Shown here: positions 9,938-19,198 of the stretch, one piece after another
Numbering within the stretch: position 1 is the stretch's first letter
Layout of the letters: each line of letters starts with the position of its first letter
Source of the DNA: Paenibacillus sp. CC-CFT747
GTDB lineage: Bacteria; Bacillota; Bacilli; Paenibacillales; NBRC-103111
Direction of reading: 5' to 3'
Length of the DNA stretch: 64,000 bases
Assembly (NCBI GenBank): GCA_030323305.1
Contig: CP106741.1
Location: 4,215,501-4,279,500, forward strand
Made by a program: the position numbers and the translations under genes
The notes under the pieces: generated by a model
The model's input: only the letters and a program-made list of their open reading frames with translations
Databases searched by the model: none
What the model was told of the DNA's origin: nothing

Positions 9938-11518
9938 ATGAATACGAAGCAGGGCAATGTCGAAGGAGAAGACCGGCACGCGACGCTTCTGAACAATGCG
10001 GGAGCCGTCCGGGCGATCTGCTCCGCCGTTGAAGGCACCCTCGGTCCGAAAGGGCTCGACACGATGCTCGTCGGTCAGCAGGGAGACGTGCTCATCACGA
10101 ATGACGGTGTCACCATTCTGGAGAAAATGGACGTGTCGCACCCGGCGGCCCGGCTTCTCGTTCAGGTGGCCCGCTCCCAGCAGGCCCTGATCGGCGATGG
10201 CACCACGACGGCCACCGTACTGGCGGGCGCCCTCGTAAGTGAAGGGGTCGCCCAGGTCGTCAAAGGAGTTCCCGTGGCCAAGGTGGTGGCTGGGCTTGAG
10301 CTCGGCATCAAGTTCGCCGCTGAGGCGATAGCCGGCCGGTCCCGTCCCGTCGAAGGACCGGACGATCCGGTCTTGAGCCGGATCGCTTACATAGCGGGGC
10401 GGGAGCACGAGGACATCGCCGGCCTGGTTGTCCAGGCGGCCCGGCTTCTCGGAGCCGAGAAGCTTAAGGACGAGCGCTTCCGCTTTGCGGATGCCGTTAC
10501 GGCGGTAGACCGGGGGCGCAGCGAGGTATGGCCGGGCCTTCTGCTGAATAAGCTGCCGCTTTCGGCGGAAGAAGGGCCGGTTGAAGGCAGCCGGGTGCTT
10601 CTCTTGCTCGACCCGCTCGAGGCCGAAAGGCCCGACGAGGAAGTGCTCGGCACGGAGGCCGGCTACCGCGCGTACGCCGCGATGCGCGAGCAGTTTCTCG
10701 CCGATCTCGAGAAGCTCGCCGAACTCGGCGTCGGGCTCATCGCGCTCGACCGCGGGGCGGGCGCCGAGGCGGAGCAGTTCTGCGCGGACCGCGGCATCAT
10801 GCTGCTGCCGCGCGTCCCGCGCCGCGACCTGCAGCGCCTCGCCGCCTTCACCGCGGCCAAGCCGCTGCGCCGCACCGCGCTGCGCAAGAGCCCCGGCGAT
10901 CTCGCCGCGTCGCTCGGCCGTGCCGGGCGCATCGCCTTCGACGGCGTGCTCGAGCGCGTGCGGCTGGCCGACGGCGCCGGCACCCCCGCGGTGACCGTCG
11001 TCGTCGGCGCCAGCACGCGCGAGGTCGCCGGCGAGCGCTCGCGCATCGCGAAGGACGCCGCTTCGGCCGTCCAAGCGGCGGTGCGCGGCGGCTGTGTCGC
11101 AGGCGGCGGCGCCGCGGAGCTTGCGGCCGCGCGGGAGCTCGAGCGCTTCCGCGAGACCGTCAAAGGGTTGGAGGGCTTCGGCCTGGATGCGGTCAGCCAA
11201 GCGCTGCGTAAGCCGCTCGCGCAGATCGTCATCAATGCCGGCTTCAACCCTTTGGAGAAGGTCGAGGAAGCGCGCGCCGCTCAGGCGGCCTCCGGGAGCG
11301 ATACGCTCGGGATCGACTGTGATACCGGGCGGCTCACGGACATGATCGAGGCGCTGGTGATCGATCCGGCGCCGGTGAAGATTAATGCGATTCAGGCAGC
11401 CGGGGAAGTAGCCGCCGCCGTTTTACGGATACACACCGTCATTAAGATGAAGCAGGGGCGGAGCCGCAGGCCGAATGATGCGGACTTCCAGCCCCTGAGG
11501 GATACACATTCAGGCTGA
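9938..11518 (+). CDS. Archaeal-like (Group III) chaperonin in the dnaK operon
   Basis: A 526-aa cpn60/TCP-1 superfamily protein, unbroken. It resembles the archaeal thermosome and not GroEL: the equatorial blocks are LGPKGLDTMLV, ITNDGVTILEKMDVSHPAA and GDGTTTATVLAG (86-97), and the C-terminal IDPAPVKINAIQAAGE matches the group II pattern. Asp87 and Asp373 (in AKDAASAV, just before CVAGGG) align with the two ATPase aspartates of GroEL. The apical part (about 190-360) has the thermosome-type helical protrusion region followed by DRGIMLLPRVPRRDLQRLA, so a built-in lid and no GroES are expected. No GGM tail; the end is charged. Such chaperonins are known in some Firmicutes, in the same hrcA-grpE position. 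Bases 10690-11150 are markedly GC-richer than the flanks. Confidence 0.94.
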   Translation: MNTKQGNVEGEDRHATLLNNAGAVRAICSAVEGTLGPKGLDTMLVGQQGDVLITNDGVTILEKMDVSHPAARLLVQVARSQQALIGDGTTTATVLAGALVSEGVAQVVKGVPVAKVVAGLELGIKFAAEAIAGRSRPVEGPDDPVLSRIAYIAGREHEDIAGLVVQAARLLGAEKLKDERFRFADAVTAVDRGRSEVWPGLLLNKLPLSAEEGPVEGSRVLLLLDPLEAERPDEEVLGTEAGYRAYAAMREQFLADLEKLAELGVGLIALDRGAGAEAEQFCADRGIMLLPRVPRRDLQRLAAFTAAKPLRRTALRKSPGDLAASLGRAGRIAFDGVLERVRLADGAGTPAVTVVVGASTREVAGERSRIAKDAASAVQAAVRGGCVAGGGAAELAAARELERFRETVKGLEGFGLDAVSQALRKPLAQIVINAGFNPLEKVEEARAAQAASGSDTLGIDCDTGRLTDMIEALVIDPAPVKINAIQAAGEVAAAVLRIHTVIKMKQGRSRRPNDADFQPLRDTHSG

Positions 11519-11546
11519 CGAGCCTAGCTAAGGAGGTGAACAGACG

Positions 11547-12146
11547 TTGAAATCGAACCCATCCGATTCCCAGCCAACCCAAGAAGAACAGAACATGCCT
11601 CAACCGGAAGAAACGCCGAAGCAAACTGCCGAGGCTTTGGATAAGGAAACGAAGGAAGACAACGTTCCCGAAGAACAGTCCTCAAGCGCGGCTCAAGCCG
11701 CCGAGCTTGAGGAACTTCGCAAGCAGGTCGAAGAGCATCAGCAGCGCTTCCTGCGCGCGCAGGCGGATTTCGATAATTTCCGTCGCCGTTCCCGGCAGGA
11801 AAAAGAGGATTTCGCCAAGTACGCTTCCGCTAAGGTGATCGAGCAGCTGCTGCCGATCGTGGACAACTTCGAGCGCGCCCTGACCTCCTCCAAGGAAACG
11901 AAGGATTTCGAAGCTCTCTTGAAGGGACTCGAAATGACCGCCCGCCAGCTGGAGCAGGTACTGAAGAACGAAGGCCTGCAGGCGATGGAAACGGTAGGAC
12001 AGCCGTTCAATCCGGATTTCCATCAAGCCATCATGCAGGTAGAGTCCGAAGAGCACGGAGAAGGCATCGTGGTCGAGGAAGTACAGAAGGGCTATGTCCT
12101 GAAGGACAAAGTCCTGCGTCCGGCCATGGTTAAAGTAAGCATGTAA
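11547..12146 (+). CDS. grpE: Nucleotide exchange factor GrpE
   Basis: A 199-aa GrpE. Residues 1-50 are acidic, Gln/Glu/Pro-rich and probably disordered. A long alpha-helix follows (AELEELRKQVEEHQQRFLRAQ, in two parts) with the family block RAQADFDNFRRR, and the beta-wing head contains FNPDFHQAIMQV and VQKGYVLKDKVLRPAMVKV. It releases ADP from DnaK. The start is TTG 11547, chosen because TAAGGAGGTGA lies at the right distance and no ATG in frame does better. Third gene of the operon, 28 bp after the chaperonin. Confidence 0.96.
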   Translation: MKSNPSDSQPTQEEQNMPQPEETPKQTAEALDKETKEDNVPEEQSSSAAQAAELEELRKQVEEHQQRFLRAQADFDNFRRRSRQEKEDFAKYASAKVIEQLLPIVDNFERALTSSKETKDFEALLKGLEMTARQLEQVLKNEGLQAMETVGQPFNPDFHQAIMQVESEEHGEGIVVEEVQKGYVLKDKVLRPAMVKVSM

Positions 12147-14063
<1,917 letters not shown>

Positions 14064-14088
14064 GCCGTTTCCATCATCCCCCAACACC

Positions 14089-14117
14089 CGCCGGCTGGGC
14101 CTGTCAGGCTCCCGGCG
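14089..14117 (+). other. GC-rich hairpin between dnaK and dnaJ
   Basis: CGCCGG / CCGGCG outer stem and GCCT / AGGC inner stem with a 3-base loop. There is no T-tract directly after it, so it may partly attenuate or mark an RNA processing point between dnaK and dnaJ. Confidence 0.5.
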
Positions 14118-14177
14118 CTTGTCGGGGTTTACGTTTGTAAGGAAGCAAGGGGACTTTTTTAGGCGGTGAGTGAACAG

Positions 14178-15295
14178 GTGAGTAAACGCGATTATTACGA
14201 GGTGCTCGGAGTCAGCAAGGACGCCTCGGAGGATGAAGTCAAGAAAGCGTTCCGCAAGCTGGCGCGCCAGTACCATCCCGACGTCAACAAGGCCCCGGAT
14301 GCGGAAGAGAAGTTCAAGGAAGCGAAGGAAGCGTACGACGTCCTGAGCGATGACCAGAAACGGGCCACGTATGACCGGTTCGGTCATGTGGATCCGAACC
14401 AGGGCGGCTTCGGCGGCGCAGGCGCGGGCGATTTTGGAGGCTTCGGCGATATTTTCGATATGTTCTTCGGCGGGGAGGGCAGCGGCGCAACCCTAACGCA
14501 CCTCAGCGCGGGAACGACCTTCAGTACACGATGACCATCGAGTTCAAGGAAGCCGTGTTCGGCAAGGAAACGGATATCACCATCCCGCGGACGGAGACCT
14601 GCTCCCGCTGTCACGGCTCGGGAGCGAAGCCCGGGACGAAGCCGGATACGTGCGGCACCTGTAAAGGCACGGGCCAGCAGGAGGTTATCCAGAATACCGC
14701 CTTCGGCCGCATCGTGAACCGCCGAGTCTGCCCGACCTGTAACGGCCAGGGTCAGATCATCAAAGAGAAATGCGGCGAGTGCCATGGCGCGGGCAAGGTG
14801 AAGACCCAGCGCAAGATTCATGTCAAAATTCCGGCCGGCGTCGACGAAGGAGCCCAGCTCCGGGTGTCGGGAGAAGGGGAAGCCGGGACGAAGGGCGGCC
14901 CTCCGGGAGACCTGTACATTGTCATTCGCGTGAAGGCTCACGATTTCTTCGAGCGCGAGGGCGATGACATCTATTGCGAGGTTCCTCTTACCTTTGCGCA
15001 AGCTGCTCTCGGAGATGAGATCGAGATTCCGACACTGACCGAGAAGGTCAAGCTGAAGATTCCGCCGGGTACCCAGACGGACACCTATTTCCGTCTGAAG
15101 GGAAAAGGGGTTCCCCGTCTGCGCGGGTATGGGCAAGGTGACCAGCATGTGAAAGTCGTCGTCGTCACGCCGACCAACCTGAAGGATGAACAGAAGGATC
15201 TGCTTCGGCAGTTTTCCAAGTTGAACGGGGAAAATACCCATGAGCAGCAAGGATCCATTTTTGAACGGATGAAAAAAGCATTCTTGGGCGATTAA
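14178..15295 (+). CDS. dnaJ: Chaperone DnaJ (Hsp40), frameshifted
   Basis: J domain at the N-terminus with [14 protein letters not shown] and the HPD motif in QYHPDVNK, a Gly/Phe linker (about 75-105), then four zinc-finger repeats [24 protein letters not shown] and CGECHGAG, and the two C-terminal substrate-binding domains. It recruits clients to DnaK and triggers its ATPase. The frame breaks in the G-rich stretch 14472-14479; one added G gives a continuous linker reading [17 protein letters not shown]. Start chosen at GTG 14178, eight bases after AGGCGGTGA; GTG 14166 overlaps that site and is less likely. Last gene before the operon terminator. Confidence 0.96.
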
Positions 15296-15300
15296 CCCGG

Positions 15301-15340
15301 ACCTGCTATTCTCGCGATGCGACGATAGCAGGTTTTTTTA
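15301..15340 (+). terminator. Terminator of the hrcA-dnaJ operon
   Basis: A perfect 9-bp stem ACCTGCTAT / ATAGCAGGT with a 15-base loop, followed by seven T residues. Confidence 0.95.
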
Positions 15341-15435
15341 TAGGCCTCGGGTTCCGTCCGCTCCTCCTGGTATGAGTTGGCCCGATGCGGAGAAAGCTAT
15401 AAAGGCAAAATTACCCCATTGAGGAGGACCATACC

Positions 15436-15582
15436 ATGAACCGTGAATCCCGTGAAAGCGAAGCCGGCAAGCTGCCGGTCGATCATAACGAGGACGTGGA
15501 GTATTCGGAAGCGCTGGCCGACGAGGACGACCGGGAGGCGGCCGAGCGGGCCGAAGCCGCGGACCAGAGACAGGAGGGCTGA
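15436..15582 (+). CDS. YfhD-family small acidic protein
   Basis: A 48-aa very hydrophilic protein, MNRESRESEAGKLPVDHN then DVEYSEALADEDDREA and a Glu/Ala/Arg-rich end. It matches the YfhD pattern of Bacillales (basic start, DVEYS block, A-D-E/D-D-L/R-E-A then a charged helix). Function unknown. A strong TTGAGGAGG precedes ATG 15436; the stop lies one base before the next gene's ATG, so the two are probably cotranscribed. Confidence 0.75.
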   Translation: MNRESRESEAGKLPVDHNEDVEYSEALADEDDREAAERAEAADQRQEG

Positions 15583-15583
15583 C

Positions 15584-15953
15584 ATGGGGACCAAGAACAT
15601 TCTGGCTTACTTTCACGCACCCGAAGCGGCCCAGGCCATGGCGGAACGCCTGAAAGGCATGGGAGCTGAGGAAGTCAGCGTCGATACGTTCAGCCTGACA
15701 CCGGGGAAGCCGTGGACGGAACGGTTAATCCGTTGACAGGAGAGGTGACCAGTCTGGCCGGGCTGACGCTGGATACCCCCGTATCCTCGCGCAGCACGGG
15801 CATCCTGCTCGCGGCGCATCCCAGCGCGAGTGGAATGAGCGACGGAGGAGAAGGGGAACCGAGCGGACGAAACATTGTGCTGACGGCCATCGTCCCGGAC
15901 GGCATCCATCAGCAGGCCCTTAATCAGATTGAGGAAGCGGGGGCCTGGTGTAG
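15584..15953 (+). CDS. Conserved-type protein of unknown function, frameshifted twice
   Basis: Not recognised by name. It begins MGTKNILAYFHAPEAAQAMA and looks like a small alpha/beta domain with an early helix MAERLKGMGAEEVSVDTF. It then continues in a second frame as VNPLTGEVTSLAGLTLDTPV and later NIVLTAIVPDGIHQQALNQI. Adding one G at GGGG 15703-15706 joins these. A second G at GGGGG 15939-15943 gives a natural end EEAGGLV with stop TAG 15951-15953, just before a terminator. The repaired product is about 123 aa, soluble, with a ferredoxin-like strand-helix pattern suggested by both ends. Cotranscribed with the YfhD-like gene. Confidence 0.62.
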
Positions 15954-15974
15954 GCCTTCCGTCTTGTTAAACGA

Positions 15975-16013
15975 AACCCAACCTGCCGGAATCCGTCGGG
16001 TTGGGTTTTTGCC
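15975..16013 (+). terminator. Intrinsic terminator
   Basis: AACCCAACC (15975-15983) pairs with GGTTGGGTT (15999-16007), followed by T residues. It also separates this unit from the convergent amidase pair on the other strand. Confidence 0.92.
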
Positions 16014-16020
16014 GTCCAGG

Positions 16021-16248
16021 TCAGAACAATCCTTTGCGGTGCAGGATGGTCAGCACCCGATAAAAGTCATACGAGCCGCCCTCGGGCTGCTGCAGCAAAC
16101 CGGCTTTCACCGCGCGGCTCACGCTTTCGGCCGCCCAGTCCGGAATCGAAGTGAGGGATTGCAGCTCCTCCAGATCCCGGATCCTCTCTTCGAGAGCGGC
16201 TTGCCTGGCCTGACTCTCCGCCAAGGCTTGTTTCAGCTCTTGAATCAT
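16021..16248 (-). CDS. Small coiled-coil protein coupled to the amidase
   Basis: A 75-aa protein. Residues 1-30 form a likely coiled coil (MIQELKQALAESQARQAALE and on). The rest contains IPDWAAESVSRAVKAGLL, which resembles the first half of an S-layer-homology-type repeat seen at the C-terminus of many Bacillales and phage-like cell-wall amidases, and ends FYRVLTILHRKGLF. Its ATG overlaps the amidase stop (ATGA), showing translational coupling. It may be a wall-targeting partner, or the separated tail of an ancestral larger amidase; neither is proved. Confidence 0.72.
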   Translation of the reverse strand: MIQELKQALAESQARQAALEERIRDLEELQSLTSIPDWAAESVSRAVKAGLLQQPEGGSYDFYRVLTILHRKGLF

Positions 16249-16925
16249 CGAGATTCCCCTTCGTTCAGAATATCCGTCAGCTCCGAAACATCTTGAACGT
16301 AAGCCTTCCATAAAGCCTCTCCCTGAACCCCGTCTATATGAAGATTCGTGCGGATCCACTCGATCTGCGTCGGGGTATAGCCAAGCGAGCGGACGTAAGC
16401 GTCATCGAATAGCTCCTCTAGAAAAGGAAGGGGACAGCCTTTTCCGGTAATGTCGTAATGTCTGGCTACAGCCGTTTGGGGGTTCCACCGGTAAAGATGG
16501 CTCCAATGGGCCATGACCCACACCGCCCGCTTATAGGATTCGCGAAAATTGCCATCCGCATTGACACACATTTCGTGACCGAGGGTGGAATCGTTGGGAT
16601 AAGAGCCAAACCGGTCGGTACGGTAGGACAGAGCCCCCACATGGTATGCCATTTCCGCTTGTCCGGGCAAATAGGGAAGGGCAGCTATGATGATCCGGTC
16701 GTCTCCAATCGTGTGGGAAGAGGCAAACCGGTCGTTCAGCCCTTCAAAATAATTTCTCGTGGCCGGGGCGTCCGCGCCTTTTCCAATATTGGCCGTCCAA
16801 TGGATAATGCCGCCCTTTGGCGTAATCTTCACCTGGGGCCGAGACCACGAGCTGGGGGTCAGGAAGCGGTCCACGATCGCATACCCTCCGTCGGCCACAA
16901 TTTCTTCCACTACCGAGCCCTTCAT
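16245..16925 (-). CDS. N-acetylmuramoyl-L-alanine amidase (amidase_2 / PGRP fold)
   Basis: A 226-aa zinc amidase that cleaves the bond between N-acetylmuramic acid and the peptide stem of peptidoglycan. Visible: first zinc His in GGIIHWTAN (about residue 42), SSHTIGDDRIIIAALP, EMAYHVGA, TLGHEMCV with a second His, and RHYDITGKGCPLPF, the usual H-x-D-x(5-6)-C-P ending with the third ligand area. There is no signal peptide, as in phage-type endolysins and the CwlA-like Bacillus amidases. TAAGGAGGTGAAGGC precedes the ATG. It is divergent from prmA and interrupts the dnaJ-prmA order of Bacillus, so it is an insertion in the core string. Confidence 0.88.
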   Translation of the reverse strand: MKGSVVEEIVADGGYAIVDRFLTPSSWSRPQVKITPKGGIIHWTANIGKGADAPATRNYFEGLNDRFASSHTIGDDRIIIAALPYLPGQAEMAYHVGALSYRTDRFGSYPNDSTLGHEMCVNADGNFRESYKRAVWVMAHWSHLYRWNPQTAVARHYDITGKGCPLPFLEELFDDAYVRSLGYTPTQIEWIRTNLHIDGVQGEALWKAYVQDVSELTDILNEGESR

Positions 16926-17045
16926 GCCTTCACCTCCTTACCTTACTCTATGACAAGCTTCCGTAGGGGATTGAGCGTTTGAGTAAAGATTTGTCCACCG
17001 CCGTCAAAGCTTAACGGAAGCGGCCTTTCGCGCCCTTCCTCACCT

Positions 17046-17074
17046 TTGCTCCCCGCTGGCACCTATAGTACAAT
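17046..17074 (+). promoter_or_regulatory. Candidate promoter for prmA
   Basis: TTGCTC (17046-17051), 17-bp spacer, TACAAT (17069-17074), about 65 bp upstream of the prmA start. Confidence 0.55.
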
Positions 17075-17138
17075 GAGTCTATTATGCCCGTTAGCCATAA
17101 TAAAGGTTTACCTTGTTGGTAACTATAGGAGGATGAGC

Positions 17139-18125
17139 ATGCGCTGGCATGAAGTAACGGTACATACAACCGAGGAAGCGATCGAGATGATTTCCAATTT
17201 CATCCACGAGCTCGGGGCAGGCGGGGTTTCGATAGAGGAATCGGGTACCCTTAACAAGCAGAGGGATACGTCGCTCGGCCAATGGTACGAACGCCCGCTT
17301 AATGACATTCCGGAGGGAAGAGCCGTCATTCAGGGCTATTTCTCCGAGGGGACGGACATGGACGCCGTTCTGGCAAGCTTGAAGCAGTCGGTTCAAGAGC
17401 TGGAGGAGTACAGCATCGACACGGGAGAGCCCGTTTACGAGCTGAAGGATGTGGACGATGAGGATTGGGCGACCGCCTGGAAGCAGTACTTCAAGCCTAT
17501 CCGGATTACCGACAGGCTGACGATCAAGCCGACGTGGGAGGACTACGAGGCCTCAGCCGAAGAGATCATTCTTGAGCTGGATCCCGGCATGGCGTTTGGA
17601 ACGGGGACCCATGCCACCACCTCGCTTTGTCTGCGGACGATCGAGAAGGTGATTCGTCCGGGTGATGAAGTGATCGATGTGGGTACCGGCTCCGGGATTC
17701 TGGCCATCGCCGCCGCGAAGCTCGGGGCGAAGCATGTGCTCGCCCTGGATCTGGATCCGGTCGCCGTCTCGAGCGCCCAGGAGAATACCAAGCTGAACGG
17801 GTTGGAGAATCAGGTGACCGTACGCTTGAGCGATCTGCTGCAGGCGCTTCGGGATAACGGCCAAAACGGTGAGGACCTTGGGGTAACCATGCCGGTGCAG
17901 GTGGTCGTGGCGAACATTCTGGCCGAGATCATCCTGCTCTTCGTGGAGGACGTATTCGAGGCACTGGAGCCGGGCGGAACCTACATTGCGTCGGGGATTA
18001 TCGAAAGTAAGGAGCGGGTCGTCACGGAGGCGCTGACGAAGGCGGGCTTCACTTTGAAGGACCGGTTCCAGGATGGGGACTGGGTCGCCCTGGTGGCGGG
18101 AAAGCCGCAGGTGAACGGTGGATAA
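17139..18125 (+). CDS. prmA: Ribosomal protein L11 methyltransferase PrmA
   Basis: A 328-aa class I SAM methyltransferase that trimethylates L11 of the ribosome. The N-terminal substrate domain (MRWHEVTVHTTEEAIEMI) leads into the linker EDWATAWKQYFKPI. The catalytic domain has GMAFGTGTHATT, the SAM motif DVGTGSGILAIAAAK, the acidic LALDLDPVAV and the post-I motif VVANILAEII. ATG 17139 lies six bases after AGGAGG; an ATG at 17133 overlaps that site and is rejected. The stop overlaps the next gene's GTG. Confidence 0.97.
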   Translation: MRWHEVTVHTTEEAIEMISNFIHELGAGGVSIEESGTLNKQRDTSLGQWYERPLNDIPEGRAVIQGYFSEGTDMDAVLASLKQSVQELEEYSIDTGEPVYELKDVDDEDWATAWKQYFKPIRITDRLTIKPTWEDYEASAEEIILELDPGMAFGTGTHATTSLCLRTIEKVIRPGDEVIDVGTGSGILAIAAAKLGAKHVLALDLDPVAVSSAQENTKLNGLENQVTVRLSDLLQALRDNGQNGEDLGVTMPVQVVVANILAEIILLFVEDVFEALEPGGTYIASGIIESKERVVTEALTKAGFTLKDRFQDGDWVALVAGKPQVNGG

Positions 18126-18819
18126 TCTGGGCGGACTTCTTCGCTATCCCATTGACGAGATTCCGTTTATTCTGCTTGTTCTGGTCATTGCATTCACCTT
18201 TCACGAATTTGCTCACGCCTATGTGGCGGACAAATTCGGGGATCCGACTCCCCGGTCGATGGGCCGGGTGACGCTGAACCCTATGGTCCATCTGGATGTC
18301 CTGGGGACGATTCTCATTTTCCTTTTGGGCTTCGGCTGGGCTAAGCCCGTGCTGATCAAAAGGAGCAACTTCCGCAAGCCCCGGCTTATGGGTATTCTCG
18401 TCTCCTTTGCCGGTCCGCTCGCTAATCTCATTCTGGCTTTTCTCGGGTTCCTGCTCGTCTACCTGCTTGGGTACTTCGGAGTCTTTCAATCGTTGAACCC
18501 GGGTGTACATTCCGCTTCCCTGCTGTTTCTGGAGCGCTTTGTCCAGCTTAATCTCGTTCTGTTCTTGTTCAACCTGCTGCCGCTGCCGCCGCTTGACGGC
18601 TACCGCATTCTTCAGGATTTTCTGCCGCTGCGCACCCGGCTTGTGGTGCAGCAGTATGAGCAGTGGGTCGTTTTTCTGTTCCTGCTTATGTTCTTTATCC
18701 CTCCCTTATACAGCAGCACCCTGGGACAGATCTTCACGCTGGTGGGGCCTCTCGCCGGCGTCATGCATAACATTCTGCAGGCCATCTTCGGTCCGGTGAC
18801 CATCGATCTGGTTTCCTAG
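18118..18819 (+). CDS. Site-2 protease-like zinc metalloprotease (peptidase M50 family)
   Basis: A 233-aa polytopic membrane protein with about six hydrophobic segments. The zinc motif HEFAHAY (HExxH, about residues 26-30) lies in the first membrane helix and the second metal motif NLLPLPPLDGYRI (N-x2-P-x4-DG) in a later one, as in short M50 proteins of the S2P type. No PDZ domain is present. Such proteases cleave transmembrane substrates inside the membrane; the target here is unknown. It starts at GTG 18118, overlapping the end of prmA by eight bases, so it is cotranscribed. An intrinsic terminator follows. Confidence 0.9.
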   Translation: MDNLGGLLRYPIDEIPFILLVLVIAFTFHEFAHAYVADKFGDPTPRSMGRVTLNPMVHLDVLGTILIFLLGFGWAKPVLIKRSNFRKPRLMGILVSFAGPLANLILAFLGFLLVYLLGYFGVFQSLNPGVHSASLLFLERFVQLNLVLFLFNLLPLPPLDGYRILQDFLPLRTRLVVQQYEQWVVFLFLLMFFIPPLYSSTLGQIFTLVGPLAGVMHNILQAIFGPVTIDLVS

Positions 18820-18865
18820 ATGAGCGGAATAGGGACTCGGGCTCGGGTCATGTTATAAATCAGGC

Positions 18866-18901
18866 AAGCTGGCGACGGTAATCACCCGCGTCAGCTTTTT
18901 T
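18866..18901 (+). terminator. Intrinsic terminator after the M50 gene
   Basis: A 9-bp stem (18866-18874 with 18889-18897, one G-U pair) followed by a run of T. Confidence 0.8.
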
Positions 18902-18956
18902 CGGTCATCCTGTGGTGATCCTTACTACTCTCTATCGCGAACGACTAAATTAGGTG

Positions 18957-18985
18957 TTGCAATTTGCAAGATTTACCTACATAAT
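18957..18985 (+). promoter_or_regulatory. Candidate promoter of the Lamin-tail protein gene
   Basis: TTGCAA (18957-18962), 17-bp spacer, CATAAT (18980-18985). The -35 box is part of a small inverted repeat, TTGCA-ATT-TGCAA, which could be an operator. Start of the 379-bp gap between the M50 gene and the next gene. Confidence 0.5.
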
Positions 18986-19198
18986 GGAGGGGAATGATGT
19001 AACCGGTTTCATCAAGAGGCCGGTTATCCATAGGAAAACCGTATGGGTGGAGACATTGAGAGAACCCAGGAATCCTATCTGCAGCACCGGAAACGATTGA
19101 TTTGGCAAGCCATTTCCGGAAAGCAGGCGGTACCTGAGTTTTTTTGTTGTCTTTTTTTGTTGCCTCTACATACGCAATCATTTACGAGGAGGAAGGCT
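18986..19198 (+). promoter_or_regulatory. Structured, unexplained 5' leader
   Basis: About 210 bases with several nested inverted repeats: TAACCGG/CCGGTTA (19000-19006, 19020-19026), CCATA/TATGG (19028-19032, 19042-19046), GGGT/ACCC, CCGGAAA/TTTCCGG (19087-19093, 19113-19119), then CAGG/CCTG (19124-19127, 19133-19136) followed almost directly by seven T and, a little later, another seven T. The last hairpin looks like a terminator before the gene's own ribosome binding site (GAGGAGGAAGG). This is the layout of a cis-acting attenuator, but no known riboswitch class was recognised. Confidence 0.45.

Noticed and set aside
9095..11200. A 701-codon open frame on the minus strand opposite hrcA and the chaperonin gene
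   Set aside because: It is antisense to two well-supported genes, has no family-like motif or ribosome site, and long antisense frames are expected in GC-rich coding DNA.
9938..11518. Calling the gene groEL
   Set aside because: Motifs, protrusion region and tail are thermosome-like, and no groES lies beside it.
14166..14177. GTG 14166 as the dnaJ start
   Set aside because: It overlaps AGGCGGTGA, which fits as the ribosome site for GTG 14178, the family start.
18986..19198. Cyclic-di-GMP or cyclic-di-AMP riboswitch in the leader of the Lamin-tail gene
   Set aside because: The conserved cores of these classes are not present. It is kept only as an unexplained structured leader.
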